Shown here: one piece after another, positions 34,161 to 47,482 of the stretch | How positions within the stretch are numbered: the first letter of the stretch is position 1 | How the letters are laid out: every line of letters starts with the position of its first letter | Assembly (NCBI GenBank): GCA_023159155.1 | Contig: JAJNNX010000025.1 | Location: forward strand, 1 to 64,000 | Source: Ustulina deusta | Taxonomy: Eukaryota > Ascomycota > Sordariomycetes > Xylariales > Xylariaceae | Direction of reading: 5' to 3' | Length of the DNA: 64,000 nt | Notes under the pieces: generated by a model | Told to the model about the DNA's origin: nothing | The model's database searches: none | Seen by the model: the letters and a program-made list of their open reading frames with translations, nothing else | Made by a program: the position numbers and the translations under genes

Positions 34161-35454
34161 AGATGAGAGGTGGCGTATCAACATCCGATCCAAGGCGATA
34201 GTTCAGGAAAAGAAGCGAGGTGGTCTTATATTACTGACACTAGGGTCAGCAGGAATTGGAAGGTGAGAAAGGGTAGGCGTAGATACTTGTATGATCTGAA
34301 AAGAACAGACCGCATTCGGCATCAGCGGGCTGCTCGCTCGCTAAGTGGTGACGAGCCCTCGGTTAATGGAAAGTAGCTGGTTGTTTCCTCCTGGCAGATG
34401 GCGGCCTCGCCGTTTGGTGGTCATGGCACACAGAGAGAAATATACGATATTAGCAGTTGTGTTGCTGGCTATCTGCTATGAATTCTAGGCACCGCGGTCT
34501 TATTCGAGATTGCACAGGCAATTAATTGAGTTGATAATGGACAAATATTTCGCCAAGGGGTGTTAGTCAGCAGTTCCTGGATCTAGGTCACTATCCAGAA
34601 CTTCTTTTCTATCTCGGGTTTTATTATGCTTTGTATATTTTATATTCTACCCTGTTGATGAGTGATGGATGTGGCAGCGGAAGACATCCCGTCTCGTTCA
34701 GGCTAGGTAAAATGCATTGAACGTAGGCACCAATCTTCATACACGGTCCATAGTCCGTAACACACTCCGGTTTCTCCCAAGGAATATGAGCTATCCCTGA
34801 TTATCTTTATCTTGTATAGATAGAATGAATATCTGCGCTGCTGGAATAGCTAACCGCTGGAGATGTTGAAGTTCATTTATACATTTTTAACTTGAGGGGA
34901 ACACAAACTGGTTTGGTCTCTCACATTACCCGCCTGCCATGTGGGGGGTGCCATCTAGGTAGTTTAATTAGGTAATTGGGTCGGTGCACTGCCTTAGGTA
35001 ATCGTGCAGGTCGCCCTACCTAATCTAGACTAGCCTAGATAGGTAGATAGGCAGCGAGATACAGACATGGGATTTTGGACACCTTCAGGTCTACATCTCT
35101 CATTTCTGCTTGTCGCCTGTTCGCTCATCTAGTGATGGCCACTCTTCTACTCGTTCCTTCATGCAAACGAACCGGCCAGTAAATAAGTTTGTTGCCACCT
35201 ACGACATCGACCTCGATTACGCTCTCCTTCCTTGTCAACCCTTCGTCATCCTTACACGCAGAAGAGCGCCGTCGTTCTCTCCGGGTTCCCTGTACTCGTC
35301 ATCATTGCCTCCCAAATGACCTGCTGAGAGCCTCGAGTGCAATAACACAACCAAACCTACCAGGCTATATAGCGGTCTATTCCGCCTATCCGAGCCACCC
35401 GAGAATTAGATATCCCCCCACGTCGTCGTTCGGGCGCATGACTCCGATGCGGGA
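34161..35454. other. Intergenic and Neo1-type gene leader
   Basis: This contains the WD-gene 3' region and the promoter and leader of the flippase gene. Two out-of-frame ATGs at 35438 and 35447 lie just before the chosen flippase start. I see no further gene. Confidence 0.5.
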
Positions 35455-38400
35455 ATGCCGCTCACACCTCCCTACCGTCCAACTGAGCCGCCCGATTCTC
35501 CTCAGATTGACCCCGACTCGGATGCCGACCTCGATCTCGACCTCGAGGAGCTAGACCCTGCTACGTCATCGCCCAGTGCCCATGGCTCCAGACTTCTGGG
35601 TGCAGAGTCGACGAGACCGGAACAAAGAGCACCGCCTATCGCCCTTCGCAATCTTCGAATGAGTGGCTTGAGGAGATCCGTCAAACGAAGTCGCAGGTAT
35701 GGCGAGCTTGGCGGTCGTGATAGGATCGGTTGTGAGGATTCCCCGGCTCTGGCGGATGACGAGGCCCAAGACCAACGCTACTCAGACGGAAGTGCAACTG
35801 CCGGCGACGATGCCCCTCTTTTACGGGAACAACATACCCGTCCACGACAACGCTCCGCCGCTGGTGGCCTCCGTGCACTCGCCCAGATGCGCTCGAGCCT
35901 GAGAATTCCCAGCTTTATGTCCAGTCACAGCGCGCGCCGTCAGGACGATGGCGGCAGCGTTGACCAGGAGCTTGATGATCCTTCGGCTTCTAGAGTTGTT
36001 ATCGTAGGCTCAGCTCAGACAACCCGTTACCCGCCGAATCTGGTTTCCAATGCCAAGTATACTGCATTCACCTTTCTTCCCGTTACTCTTTACAATGAGT
36101 TCTCTTTCTTTTTCAATCTATACTTTTTACTGGTTGCATTATCACAGGCCATCCCAGCACTACGGATAGGTTACCTGTCGACGTATATCGCCCCGTTAGC
36201 TTTTGTCCTTGTTATTACCATGGGAAAGGAGGCATACGACGATATCGAGAGACGTCGGAGAGATAACGAAGCCAACTCGGAGGCTTATACTGTTCTTAGC
36301 TTGGGTGCTGCTGCTCAATCCGCCACACAGCGTAGCTCTGCAAACAAATTCATGTCACCATCCCTGCGAAATCGTCATCGGGGCCAGTTTGTGCGACGAG
36401 ACAGGTTATCGGATATCAACGAGGAGGAAGAACAAATTGAGGGCGAAGGGTTAGATCGGTCATCATCTCAAGTTCTCGAAGTGAGCAAGAAATCCCGTGA
36501 CTTGAAGGTTGGCGATATCTTGAAGCTCGGCAAAGGTCAACGCGTACCTGCGGATGTGGTTATCTTGCAGTGCTCGACAATGGAAGCCTTGCAGGATCGA
36601 AGCCAAAAGGCCGATATGAGTTCGTTATTGGTTGACACGGATGTGGACCGCTCCAGCGAAAATGGGTCTGCGGATATAATGAGCAGCAAGATGGGGGACC
36701 AAGGCAATTCACAGGATTCTGACGGGAGCTCATCAGGTGAGACTTTTATCAGGACAGACCAGCTTGATGGTGAAACGGACTGGAAACTTCGAGTTGCTTC
36801 TGCCCTTACACAGTCGCTTCCTTTAGAGGAATTCACTCGTGTGAGAGTCACTGGCGGAAAGCCGGACAAGAAAGTCAATGAGTTCATTGGTACCGTTGAA
36901 ATCCTGCCATCTGGGGCGGACGTCCGGGGAGGTCCACCTAGTTCCGGGGGCATAGCAGATACCAGTCAAACAGCCCCTCTATCTATTGATAACACGGCAT
37001 GGGCGAACACAATTATTGCCTCGCAGGTCACCACAATGGCAGTTGTCATTTATACTGGTCGGCAAACTCGATCGGCCCTATCAACAGCTCCTTCTCGGTC
37101 GAAGACCGGATTATTGGAGTATGAGATAAATTCTTTAACCAAGATACTATGTGCCCTTACACTCGCCCTCTCTGTTATTCTTGTGGCCCTGGAAGGGTTT
37201 GGCAATACCGAAGGAAATGTGTGGTATGTCAAAATCACACGCTTCTTGGTTTTGTTCTCCACCATTGTGCCCATCAGTCTTCGGGTTAATCTGGATATGG
37301 GGAAGAGCGTTTATTCCTGGTTCATCCAACGAGACACAGATATACGTGGTGCGGTGGTAAGGACCAGCACGATTCCAGAAGACCTGGGACGGATTGAATA
37401 CCTACTCAGCGACAAGACTGGTACATTGACGCAAAATGAGATGGAAATGAAAAAAATTCATGTCGGCACTGTGTCATACGCTAATGAAGCGATGGATGAG
37501 GTTGCGTCTTACGTGCGGCAAGGGTTTGGTATGAAGTCAGGCGGCCAGACATTAGTCACACCGTCATCGACACATAATATTGCTGCCGGAGCCATAGCGA
37601 CCCGAACCCGACGGGAAATTGGCTCCAGGGTGCGAGATGTGGTACTAGCGCTGGCACTCTGTCATAACGTTACTCCGACCATGGAAGAAGAAGATGGCCA
37701 GACCATCACCTCGTACCAGGCTTCGTCTCCGGACGAAATCGCGATAGTCCGTTGGACAGAGTCAGTCGGTCTTCGTCTAACATATCGAGACCGGAAACGA
37801 ATGGTCTTGGAATCGGCAGACTCCGGGAAGACCGCTGTACAGGTACGAATATTAGACGTGTTCCCCTTCACGTCTGATGGGAAACGAATGGGTATCATCG
37901 TGCAATTTGATGAAGACAAACAAAGCTCCCCGCCTAGTCTCGGTACTGGAGAAATCTGGTTCTATCAAAAAGGTGCTGACACGGTGATGGGATCCATAGT
38001 CGCCGCGAACGACTGGCTGGATGAGGAAACAGCAAACATGGCACGGGAAGGTCTGAGGACCTTGGTCGTAGGACGCAAGCGGCTTTCGCTTGATCAGTAC
38101 CGAGAATTCTCTAACAGTCACCAGGATGCAGGCCTCGTCATCAATGGTCGCGAGGCAGCCATGCACCGCGTTATTGCTCGTTTCCTCGAAAATGACCTCG
38201 AGTTATTAGGAGTCACAGGTGTCGAAGACAAACTGCAGAAGGACGTCAAACCATCCCTAGAACTGTTACGCAATGCTGGTATCAAGATCTGGATGCTGAC
38301 GGGCGACAAGGTCGAGACGGCTCGATGTGTCGCTGTGAGTTCTAAGCTAGTAGCCCGAGGCCAATATATATACACCGTTGCCAAGCTTAAGCGCAAGGAC

Positions 38401-39543
38401 AACGCCCAAGACCACCTCGATTTTCTTCGCAGCAAGCCAGATTCCTGCCTGCTTATCGATGGAGAGAGTCTATCGCTTTTTCTTACGCACTTTGGTACCG
38501 AATTTATATCGGTGGCCGTACAGCTACCCACAGTGGTAGCATGTCGATGCTCACCTACGCAAAAGGCGGACGTTGCCAAATTGATTAAAGAATTCACCAA
38601 AAAGCGGGTATGCTGCATCGGCGACGGTGGCAACGACGTGTCCATGATCCAAGCCGCGGATGTGGGTGTTGGAATTGTGGGGAAAGAAGGACGACAAGCT
38701 AGCTTGGCCGCAGACTTTTCAATTGATCATTTCTGTCATCTTACCAAGCTACTTGTATGGCACGGCCGCAATAGCTACAAACGGAGCGCAAAATTGGCCC
38801 AGTTTGTGATCCATCGCGGCCTCATTATTGCTGTGTGTCAGACGGTATACAGCATCGCCATCAAGTTTGAGCCCGAGGGTCTCTACAAGGTAACGTTTCT
38901 TTCTTAATTTTCTTTTTTTCTGGTCTCGATTTCCAGCAGGCTTATTATCTACAGGATTGGCTTCTTGTCGGCTATGCGACGGTTTACACGGCAGCCCCGG
39001 TACTATCATTAGTGCTAGACAAGGACGTCAATGAGAATGTTGCCAATCTTTATCCCGAGCTGTACAAGGAGTTGACATCTGGCCGATCCTTGTCTTACCG
39101 CACCTTTTTCGTCTGGGTGCTGGTGTCGATATATCAAGGCAGTGTAATCCAAGGTCTATCGCAACTCCTAACCGAGGTCGATGGGAAAAGGATGGTGGCA
39201 GTGAGCTACACGGTGCTGGTGCTCAACGAGCTCCTCATGGTTGCCATTGAGATCACAACATGGCATCTTGTCATGATATTATGCATTATTGGGACGTTCC
39301 TCTTTTACATAGGTTCGATTCCTTTCCTAGGTGGCTACTTTGATCTCGAATTCGTCTCCACATGGTAAGCACTCGTATTAATCTAGATGGCCGGCGAGGC
39401 ACAGTGGCGGCTGACTTGGTAATAGGGGATATTTGTGGCGCGTCCTCGCGATCAGCTCCATCTCCCTCATCCCTCCGTACGCAGGCAAGATCATCAGGCG
39501 GACGATGAAACCCCCGTCGTACAGGAAAGTACAGGGCATATGA
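35455..39543 (+). CDS. Neo1/ATP9-type P4-ATPase (phospholipid flippase), 1320 aa
   Basis: Exons 35455-38889, 38955-39364 and 39426-39543 join in phase. The first 180 residues are acidic and Ser/Arg-rich and probably cytosolic. The actuator motif is LDGETDWKLR near residue 437, the phosphorylation motif DKTGTLTQNEME starts at residue 653, and the hinge motif GDGGNDVSMIQ is near residue 1056. PISLRVNLDMGK before the phosphorylation site is typical of the Neo1 class, which works without a Cdc50 partner. Hydrophobic helices flank these domains and the last ones lie in exons 2 and 3. Neo1 moves aminophospholipids to the cytosolic leaflet in Golgi and endosomes and is essential in yeast. A start further downstream, for example at residue 69, is possible. 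Confidence 0.94.
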
Positions 39544-41302
39544 TGTGGCGATGATGATTTGATATGAATAGGGCGTAGACATAGATAGCCCGGCGTTTAT
39601 GATTTCCATACCTTTGTCTTCCTTGTCTGGCTTTGGCATGGCACAAGCGCTATAGAAACAGCACCTCAATTACAAGGTTATTAATCGTTCGTGTCTCGGA
39701 GGGTTGCTATATCATCTTAATCTTGTTGTATCTTTTCCGTCCACATTCGGCACGTATTATCAAGGGGCGCCAGCGCGCGGCTTCCGTATATCTGTAGAAT
39801 CCTCTATAGGTACCTAGCTAGCCAGCATCTCGAGGCCAAACCTCTTCCGTACGTGATTTAGCCTTTACCTAAATCTGCTGTGGGCTAATGTTGTCATTCT
39901 GACTAAGCACGATCAATGATGGCTTCTTGTCAGCCAATCATGATGGCGTCCACATGGATATAGACAAAACACCGCCAACAATTCGGGTACGTTCCTCGGC
40001 CAACAAACGAGATCACGAAATTTTGCGGTTGGGGAATAGGAACGACACGGTGTCATCGATCGATCGATCGACCCACCACCCCCTCGACAGTATACTTACT
40101 AGCATGGCGCTACAGTCAAGACCTGTACACCACCGAGTACCTACTTTGGGGATTATTTCGCCATCTAGGGAATCGAGATTTTCTGCCTACCCAGGTACCT
40201 ACTGCTACAGAATCAACTAGGGAGAACCACCTACCTAGTCAGCCGTCAAGTTGCTCTATCATCTCTAAGCATGGCATGTTCATTGGTCTGCTGTAAATTT
40301 CCCATACCATGAGAGAGCTACATAATAGGTACCACATACTAAGTAAATGAATCAGTTAGCTGAAATAAGGTACCTTGGGTACATACATACATATAGGCAA
40401 GTAGGTACTTAGGTACCTCTATGTATACGCAGTTGGGCCCGAGTAAAATCGACCTAGTCAGGTACTCTTGGCACGCTAACCTTTAAATCACCACGCAAAA
40501 GGTACTTATTGAATCCTTAGTTACTTGCCCAGAAAACCCCCCTGGAGAGCGGGGCCGAAAGCCTTGTCTAGCGCGGGTATGTGACAGGGTACCTATTACA
40601 GGGGGGTAGGATGGTACATAGTAGGTGAGTTTGACTTAACCTGGGTACATAAGGTAGCCCTGGAGGCCAGTGGTATGGATAGCTTAGGTGGGGGTCCCCA
40701 GGCCAGAGCTTGAGGTCTTGAGATAAATATGCCGGTTTAATTGGCGGTTAACTCAGAGCTCTGGGGCTGCACTAGTACAATTACAAACAATACTTAGGTA
40801 GTTCTCATGGTAGGTACGTCGGTACCTCCCCGCTCGAACGATGCATGCTTGCCCGTTGCATGCATCCTTGCTGGTGCAGGCTGACGTAGTGTATATCATG
40901 TGGTAGCTGTAGGTAGTGTAAAGCGCCATTCGACAATTCCAAGCAACTGTATGTTTTCATTGTCAACACCTGCAGTTTCTATCATTCTTATCCCCCGCCT
41001 CCATCTCCGCCTCCTCCACTCTTGCCCTCGCCCTCATTCCGCTGCGACCCCATATTTACCCTTGTTGGACCTCTGCCAGATGGTTGGCCACCTGGTCTCT
41101 TGTCTTTCTTCGTCCCCATCTCTCCTCTAGATCGTTTGTATCTTGGTATCAGGGAATACTACTAGAATACTAGTAGGAAGGACGAGTCATACTTCCTCAA
41201 CTACTTCATTGCGAACTCGGCCCTGTTCATTCGACATAGCTCGCATTCCCGCTCCTCTCCTCTCTCGTCCAGACACCGAAGTCCCGGCCGTCAAGCGCAG
41301 CC
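39544..41302. other. Long intergenic region before glycogen synthase
   Basis: This region of 1.76 kb shows a short CGAT repeat near 40057-40070 and a high density of GGTACCT and TAGGTAC words (39810-40830). The frame at 39927-40220 lacks homologous features. It should contain the glycogen synthase promoter, with a CT-rich stretch near 40960-41260. Confidence 0.5.
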
Positions 41303-43696
41303 ATGGCCACTGACAGTGGGGATCGGACTGAACGCGAAATCAAAAACCATATTCTCTTTGAGATCGCCACCGAGGTTGCTCATCGCGGTACGTCTAAGCA
41401 AGTCGTGCGCTACTACTTGTGATGTAGGTAATTTCTAACTCTTCTACCAGTCGGAGGTATCTACTCTGTCATCAAATCCAAAGCTCCCGTCACCACCGCC
41501 GAGTATGGCGACCGTTACACTCTTATTGGCCCTCTCAACCACCAGTCTGTGAGTATCACCTCGGTCGCCAGCCCGGACACCCGTCGCATGCGTCACCACC
41601 CGGCTAACCGCCTTCTCTAGGCTGCTGTCGAGGTGGAGGAGCTCGAGCCCGCCAACCCCGAGCTTGCTAAGAGTATTGAGGCCATGCGTAACCGGGGCAT
41701 TGGCATTTTGTATGGCAGATGGTTGATAGATGGTGCGCCCCGCGTCCTGCTCATCGACACTAAGACCGCATACAAGTACATGGATGAATGGAAGGCCGAC
41801 CTATGGAACGTGGCAAGCATCCCTTCTCCACCGGGTGACGACGAGTCGAACGAAGCCATTGTCTTTGGATATCTGGTCGCCTGGTTTCTGGGCGAGGTAC
41901 GTTCGGCGCATCAGCCCCCCCTCCCCGGCCGACAAGCCTAGCTAACTGAGCCCAGTACGTATGCCATGAGCAGAAGAAAGCTGTCATTGCCCATTTTCAT
42001 GAATGGCTTGCCGGTGTCGCGTTGCCGCTCTGCAAAAAGCGACACATAGACATCACTACCGTTTTTACCACTCACGCTACTTTGCTCGGTCGATACCTCT
42101 GCGCAGGTTCCGTCGACTTCTATAATAACCTACAGAACTTTGATGTGGATGCTGAGGCTGGGAAACGGGGCATCTACCACCGCTATTGTATTGAGCGCGC
42201 AGCTGCGCATTCATGCGACGTCTTCACCACCGTCTCTCATATCACCGCCTTCGAGAGCGAACATTTGCTAAAGCGCAAGCCTGACGGTGTGTTGCCAAAT
42301 GGCCTCAATGTCACCAAATTCTCTGCTGTGCACGAGTTTCAGAACCTGCATCAGCAGGCCAAGGAGAAGATCCATGACTTTGTGCGAGGTCATTTCTATG
42401 GACACTATGATTTTGTCCCCGATGATACGCTCTACTTCTTTACTGCTGGGCGCTACGAGTTTCGCAACAAAGGTGTCGACATGTTCATCGAATCCCTCGC
42501 CCGGTTAAACCACAGGCTTAAGAACTCGGGCAGCAAGACCACAGTCGTAGCCTTCGTTATCATGCCAGCGCAGACTACGTCCCTTACCGTCGAAGCCCTC
42601 AAAGGCCAGGCGGTCGTCAAATCGTTAAGAGACACGGTTGATGTGATCGAGCGTGGCATTGGCCGCCGTATCTTCGAGCGGTCTCTCAAGTGGCATGATG
42701 GCGATACCATGCCCGATGAGAAGGAGCTCATCACGAGCGCCGATCGCGTGGTACTAAGACGCAGACTCTTTGCGATGAAGCGTCACGGACTGCCGCCCAT
42801 CGTGACGCATAACATGGTCAACGATCATGATGATCCCATCCTCAACCAAATCCGACGGGTACAGCTTTTTAACCACCCCACAGATAGAGTTAAGATCGTC
42901 TTCCATCCCGAATTTTTGAATTCTTCGAACCCCATCCTGCCATTGGACTATGACGACTTTGTGCGCGGTACCAATTTGGGTGTCTTCGCTTCGTACTACG
43001 AACCCTGGGGCTATACTCCAGCCGAATGCACGGTTATGGGAGTCCCCAGCATCACGACCAATCTGTCCGGCTTCGGTTGCTACATGGAGGAGCTGATTGA
43101 AAACTCGAGTGATTATGGCATCTATATTGTAGATCGACGTAACAAGGGTGTCGACGAATCAGTCAACCAGCTAACATCATGCATGTTTGAGTTTTGCCAA
43201 AAGAGTCGTCGTCAACGTATCAATCAGCGGAATCGCACGGAGAGGCTGAGTGACCTGCTGGACTGGAAGAGGATGGGCATGGAATATGTTAAGGCACGAC
43301 AGTTGGCATTGCGGCGAGCATATCCGGCCTCATTCGCGGGTGAGGAGGAGGAGGAAGACTTCATCCCCGGCGTAGAACAGAAGATATCGCGACCATTCTC
43401 GGTGCCGGGCTCACCTCGTGACCGGGCCGGGATGATGACACCCGGCGATTTTGCCAGTCTGCAGGAGGGACGAGAAGGCTTAAACACAGAGGACTACGTG
43501 GCGTGGAAACTACCGTGAGTTGACTGACTACGTTCAGCGTAACAATCCATCCCATGAGACATTGTTCGAACTGACAAAGACGATAAGGGATGAGGAGGAT
43601 CCAGATGAATACCCTTTCCCCCTGACACTACGAACGAAATCGAGCCTGTCAGGACCGGCGTCACCCCTCGAGGCTGTGCAGCTAAATGGGAGCTAG
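41303..43696 (+). CDS. Glycogen synthase (GT3 family), 708 aa
   Basis: Five exons, 41303-41387, 41451-41548, 41621-41896, 41956-43514 and 43588-43696, join in phase. The product transfers glucose from UDP-glucose to glycogen. The N-terminus [20 protein letters not shown] supplies the nucleotide-sugar pocket. [14 protein letters not shown] and [15 protein letters not shown] follow. The catalytic pair is E502 and E510 in [10 protein letters not shown]. The arginine-rich helix [18 protein letters not shown] from about residue 569 is the glucose-6-phosphate and phosphorylation switch of yeast Gsy2. The C-terminal tail has several Ser-Pro sites ([15 protein letters not shown]) like the inhibitory phosphosites of yeast and animal enzymes. 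Length agrees with yeast Gsy2 at 705 residues. Confidence 0.97.
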
Positions 43697-45455
43697 GGCA
43701 GCGGGGCCGACACGAACCGGTTTGCAAGGCGGGTAGCGCGATTTCGTCCCGGCGTGGCCATATTGGCATCGATCTTCGTAACCTATAGACAAGGCTGGGA
43801 TTGGGAGCTAGGGGCCAGTACATGTCCCACAGGGCGGCGGATAGCGAAGTTTGACGGGGCTTGGTTGGCAATGGGAGGACAGAGGAGAGTGGCGGCAGAG
43901 ATCACGAGTGATTTCCAGTCAAAGTATGGCTCCTTGCATGGCGCATGCATAGCACACACATGCATTAGCGGGTAGTTGGCTGTCTCTTCATTTCCGGGCT
44001 CTGATGTTGTTTTTGCTTCATTCTCTTGGATGTTTCTATCTACGCATCGAATGTACTACCATGTGGGCACACCAGTATATATATCTATACACCCAACAAC
44101 CTCGCAAGCAAACGATGACTATGTGTCGGAGGAATACAAAAACCAATGTAGATATATTGAGTTTCATGTATGTGTACCATTCTCAAAGGAACTGGGCGAC
44201 GTGGGAAACGTGAATAGGACGGTGGCCGAGATGAGGTCCGTACAGCACGGACGGATAGCTATGGATAACTAATCCCCCCTTCCCCATTTTCTTTTTTTCT
44301 ATTCTTTTTTTCTTTTTCAATCGGACTTTTTGCACTAATATATCGTTTCACCTATCTAGTAGAACTGAAGTATGATATTTTTCTTAGTTATGTATACACT
44401 AGATGATTCGTATTAATTTTCACTCCCGATTTTGTGCAGTGATAGTAATACTACCTAGTAGGCAGGATCATGGATGCTGTGCAGACTAGACTAGTAGGTA
44501 GGTTAGAGTATGGCACAGCACTAACAGAGCGCGCAGCAAGGTGGGGGTGGTTGAGCGGTGCGAGTCAAGATATGGATGGTGGAGGAGGTTGGTGTGTTCC
44601 CTAGTACACCAGACAGTGTACTTTCGAGTACCTGGGCTCTATGTAGGTCGCAGTAGGTACCTACAGAGTACCCGAAGGGTGTCTACACGAGGGCAGCAGT
44701 ACAGTTTTGGCGCCGTTTTAGTGTATAGGCACTAAATCCGCCTTCCCTTTTTCTATATAGTGCACGCAGAGAAGAGCGTCCCGACATGTACCAACTGATC
44801 AATTATTAGAAGGGACGGTCGGTGGAAGGATAGGTAGCGGAAGGAATTCCCTAAATAAGGAACAAGTATCTGCAGTGGCATGCAAACCAAGCAATATCTG
44901 GAGCCTCATTGTCCACAAGTCCAACCCCCTCCTTCTCTCCTCTCTTCGCCCTGCCTGACACCCGACCAACATCCCACCACCAGCACTGCCGCCGCCGCCA
45001 CCGACGACAACACCGACAACACGGCATTACCTGTCGCGCTGTAGAATGCCCAATGTCCAATGTCTGGGTACTGTGCTGTGCTTCCTTGTAGGTAACACAT
45101 GAGACGGCCAAGGCCTGTCAGTCCACGGGCCCATCGTCTAGAGAGTGTGTCCCCAGACGCGCCGGGCTACCTGGGTCGGTAGAGCGAGGGCCGAGTCCAT
45201 CTAGCCCACGGCGCATTCGACCTTGTTTCCTCTCGTCGCCGCAGCGTCTATCTGGTCTCGACAGCTCCTCGTGCTGCTTCTTCCAGGTCTCTGATCTCAT
45301 CCCCTCCTCCCGCAGCCAATTGTTCCACCCACATCCCTCGCCCTCTCTCAAAACTCGAGCCGCCCCTCCCCCTCCCCCCCCCTCACACTCCCTGAGGGTG
45401 TCATCCTTGTCATCCAATTTAGACAGCCGCTTCGGCTGCATGTAGCCTGTCCAGC
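43697..45455. other. Intergenic between glycogen synthase and F-box/LRR gene
   Basis: No gene is supported in this 1.76-kb region. TAGGTAGGTTAG and GTAGGTACCTACAG words occur at 44455-44665. Pyrimidine-rich sequence at 45280-45400 probably belongs to the next gene's promoter or leader. Confidence 0.5.
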
Positions 45456-47482
45456 ATGAAATTCACAGCCATGAAGTTCTTCCGTCGAAGCAAGAAGTCG
45501 ACGCCGGAGTCCAAGCCGGCCAAGAAATCCCAACAACAAGCCTACGACGATCTCGAGCGCAACAAGTACCGCCTCTACAATCCCCGTCATGACCAGCATT
45601 ACAACCACGCTGCCGAGAGGGGCCGCATTTTCGCACCCTGGCTCGAGCTGCCTGCCCCGATCCTCGAGAGGGTCTTTGCCTTTGTCTGCCCCCATAGCTG
45701 CGACGAATCCTACGAAAACTGCGAGAGGAGCGCCGTCGAGGATGCCTGTATGCTCTGTGATCTCCGCGACCTTGCTCATGCTGGCCAGGTCTGCAAGCGC
45801 TGGAGAAGGTCTGCCATACAACTCATGTATGTACCCTCCAGCCTCGTCTGAGTCGTTCATTATCATTCCTTCATCCGGCTGACCACGACATCTCTTCCCC
45901 GCCTAGGTACCACAGCATCCGCATAGACTCTGTCCATTACTGCGAGCGAGAGATCGACCTCTCCGAGAGGCGCAAGCGCAAGAGTCGCTTCGACCGCAAC
46001 GGCGTCCCTGAGGACCCGGCCGGTGCCCGCCTGCATCTGCTATGCCGTACGCTGCGCGACGACCCCACTCGCCTGGGGAAGCTTGTTCAATACTTCAAGA
46101 CCCCCTATATGCTGCGGGAGTCGAGCGCCCCCCTCCTTGCGAGAACCATTGCCGTGTTGCCCAACCTGAAATACGTCGACCTACCCGAGGGCCTATTCAT
46201 GGACGACCCTGTCCATCATACCCTCAAGCTCGAGGTCCAGGCTAGATGCCCCGGTCTTCGGAAAATGACGTACCTGGTTGGAAGTGAGCGCAGTCTCGAG
46301 ACACTGGGCCGTGGCAATGTGTGGCCAAATCTTGAAGTTCTGGAGCTTGGCGGGATCAACATGGATCCCGCCGTCCTACGACACGTCCTCGCCACAATGC
46401 GACATCTACGCGCTCTCAAGGCCTCGGGTTGCAGGATGCTAGACAATGACTTCTTCCGGTATTCTGATACCCTACCCGCCTTCCCGCCTTTGGAGGAACT
46501 CGTCCTCACCGATGTCCCTCGCATCACTGCCGACGGCCTGCTTGCGTACTTGTCCAGGGATGACGCCAAGCATAGCTTGAAGGTCCTATCTCTATCCAAT
46601 ACCGGAACACACCCTGCGGCTCTCCATGATGTGTTAGCACATGCTCCACGTCTTGTCACATTGTCCATCACCGAACAAGTCGACTCTCCCTTCCCATCTC
46701 ACGGGGTCCCTATCCCTCCTCTATCCAATTGGGCCCTCGAAACATTGCGTTACGAGATAACGGCCTCTCCGGCGACCTCGGCATACGCGAGCACCACCGC
46801 CGGTTATTATAATTACTTGGCATCATCGCTCTTCGCGGGTGGTCTACCACGTCTCGCAGCCATCTACGTGCGAGATCAGACCTTCCCTGATCTACTTCTC
46901 GGCTTACCGCCGCCGATGCCTAGCTTTGTGGGAAGCCCTCAGCGCCCAAGCAGCGCGGGCAGCACAGGCATGTTCAATGCGGGAGGTGGGAGCCTCTCGC
47001 CGTCGGGTGCGGGAGGCTATGGTAGCCCTACACCTCGATTCAGCTCTAACAACCCGTTTGCATCGGCGTTCAACGGTCCGCGTGGGCTGGGGATTTTGTC
47101 TCTGAACCAGACCCTCGAGATCTTCACCAAGGGTGATGATGACTTAGACTGGGGCAGTACGCGCATGGATCCTTTCGATACCTATGGCGGTGGCGGTGGA
47201 GGTCGAGGGCGCCACGGGCGGTCCGGAAGTTCGGCGAGCGGTCGGCCACTCAGCAGTTACGGCCTATCCGACATGGGCGCGGGTTGGCAGGCTGGCGGCG
47301 GGGCTAGGATGAGTGTCATACAGGGTGACGGTCACGGCGGGTTTCTAAGCGTACCAGGTGATAATATGAGAGGTCATGGACGCAAGAGTAGTGCCTCAAG
47401 CTTTGGACATACGAGGGACGAATGGCCCCGACCAAGTAGCAGTCAGGGCCCCAAGAAAGGTGATCGGGACCTTTGGCGCTGA
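45456..47482 (+). CDS. F-box and leucine-rich-repeat-like protein, 648 aa
   Basis: Exons 45456-45826 and 45907-47482 are joined across an 80-bp intron with GTATGT donor and CCTAG acceptor. After a basic N-terminus, residues from about 62 (LELPAPILERVFAFVCP) to QVCKRWRRSAIQLMYHSI form an F-box split by a Cys-rich insert. Leucine-rich segments follow: IAVLPNLKYVDLP, WPNLEVLELGGI, MRHLRALKASGC, PPLEELVLTDVPRI and SLKVLSLSNTG. The last 170 residues are Gly/Ser-rich and probably disordered. The layout suggests a substrate receptor of an SCF ubiquitin ligase; the target is unknown. A nearer start at MKFFRRSKK, six codons in, is equally possible. Confidence 0.85.
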
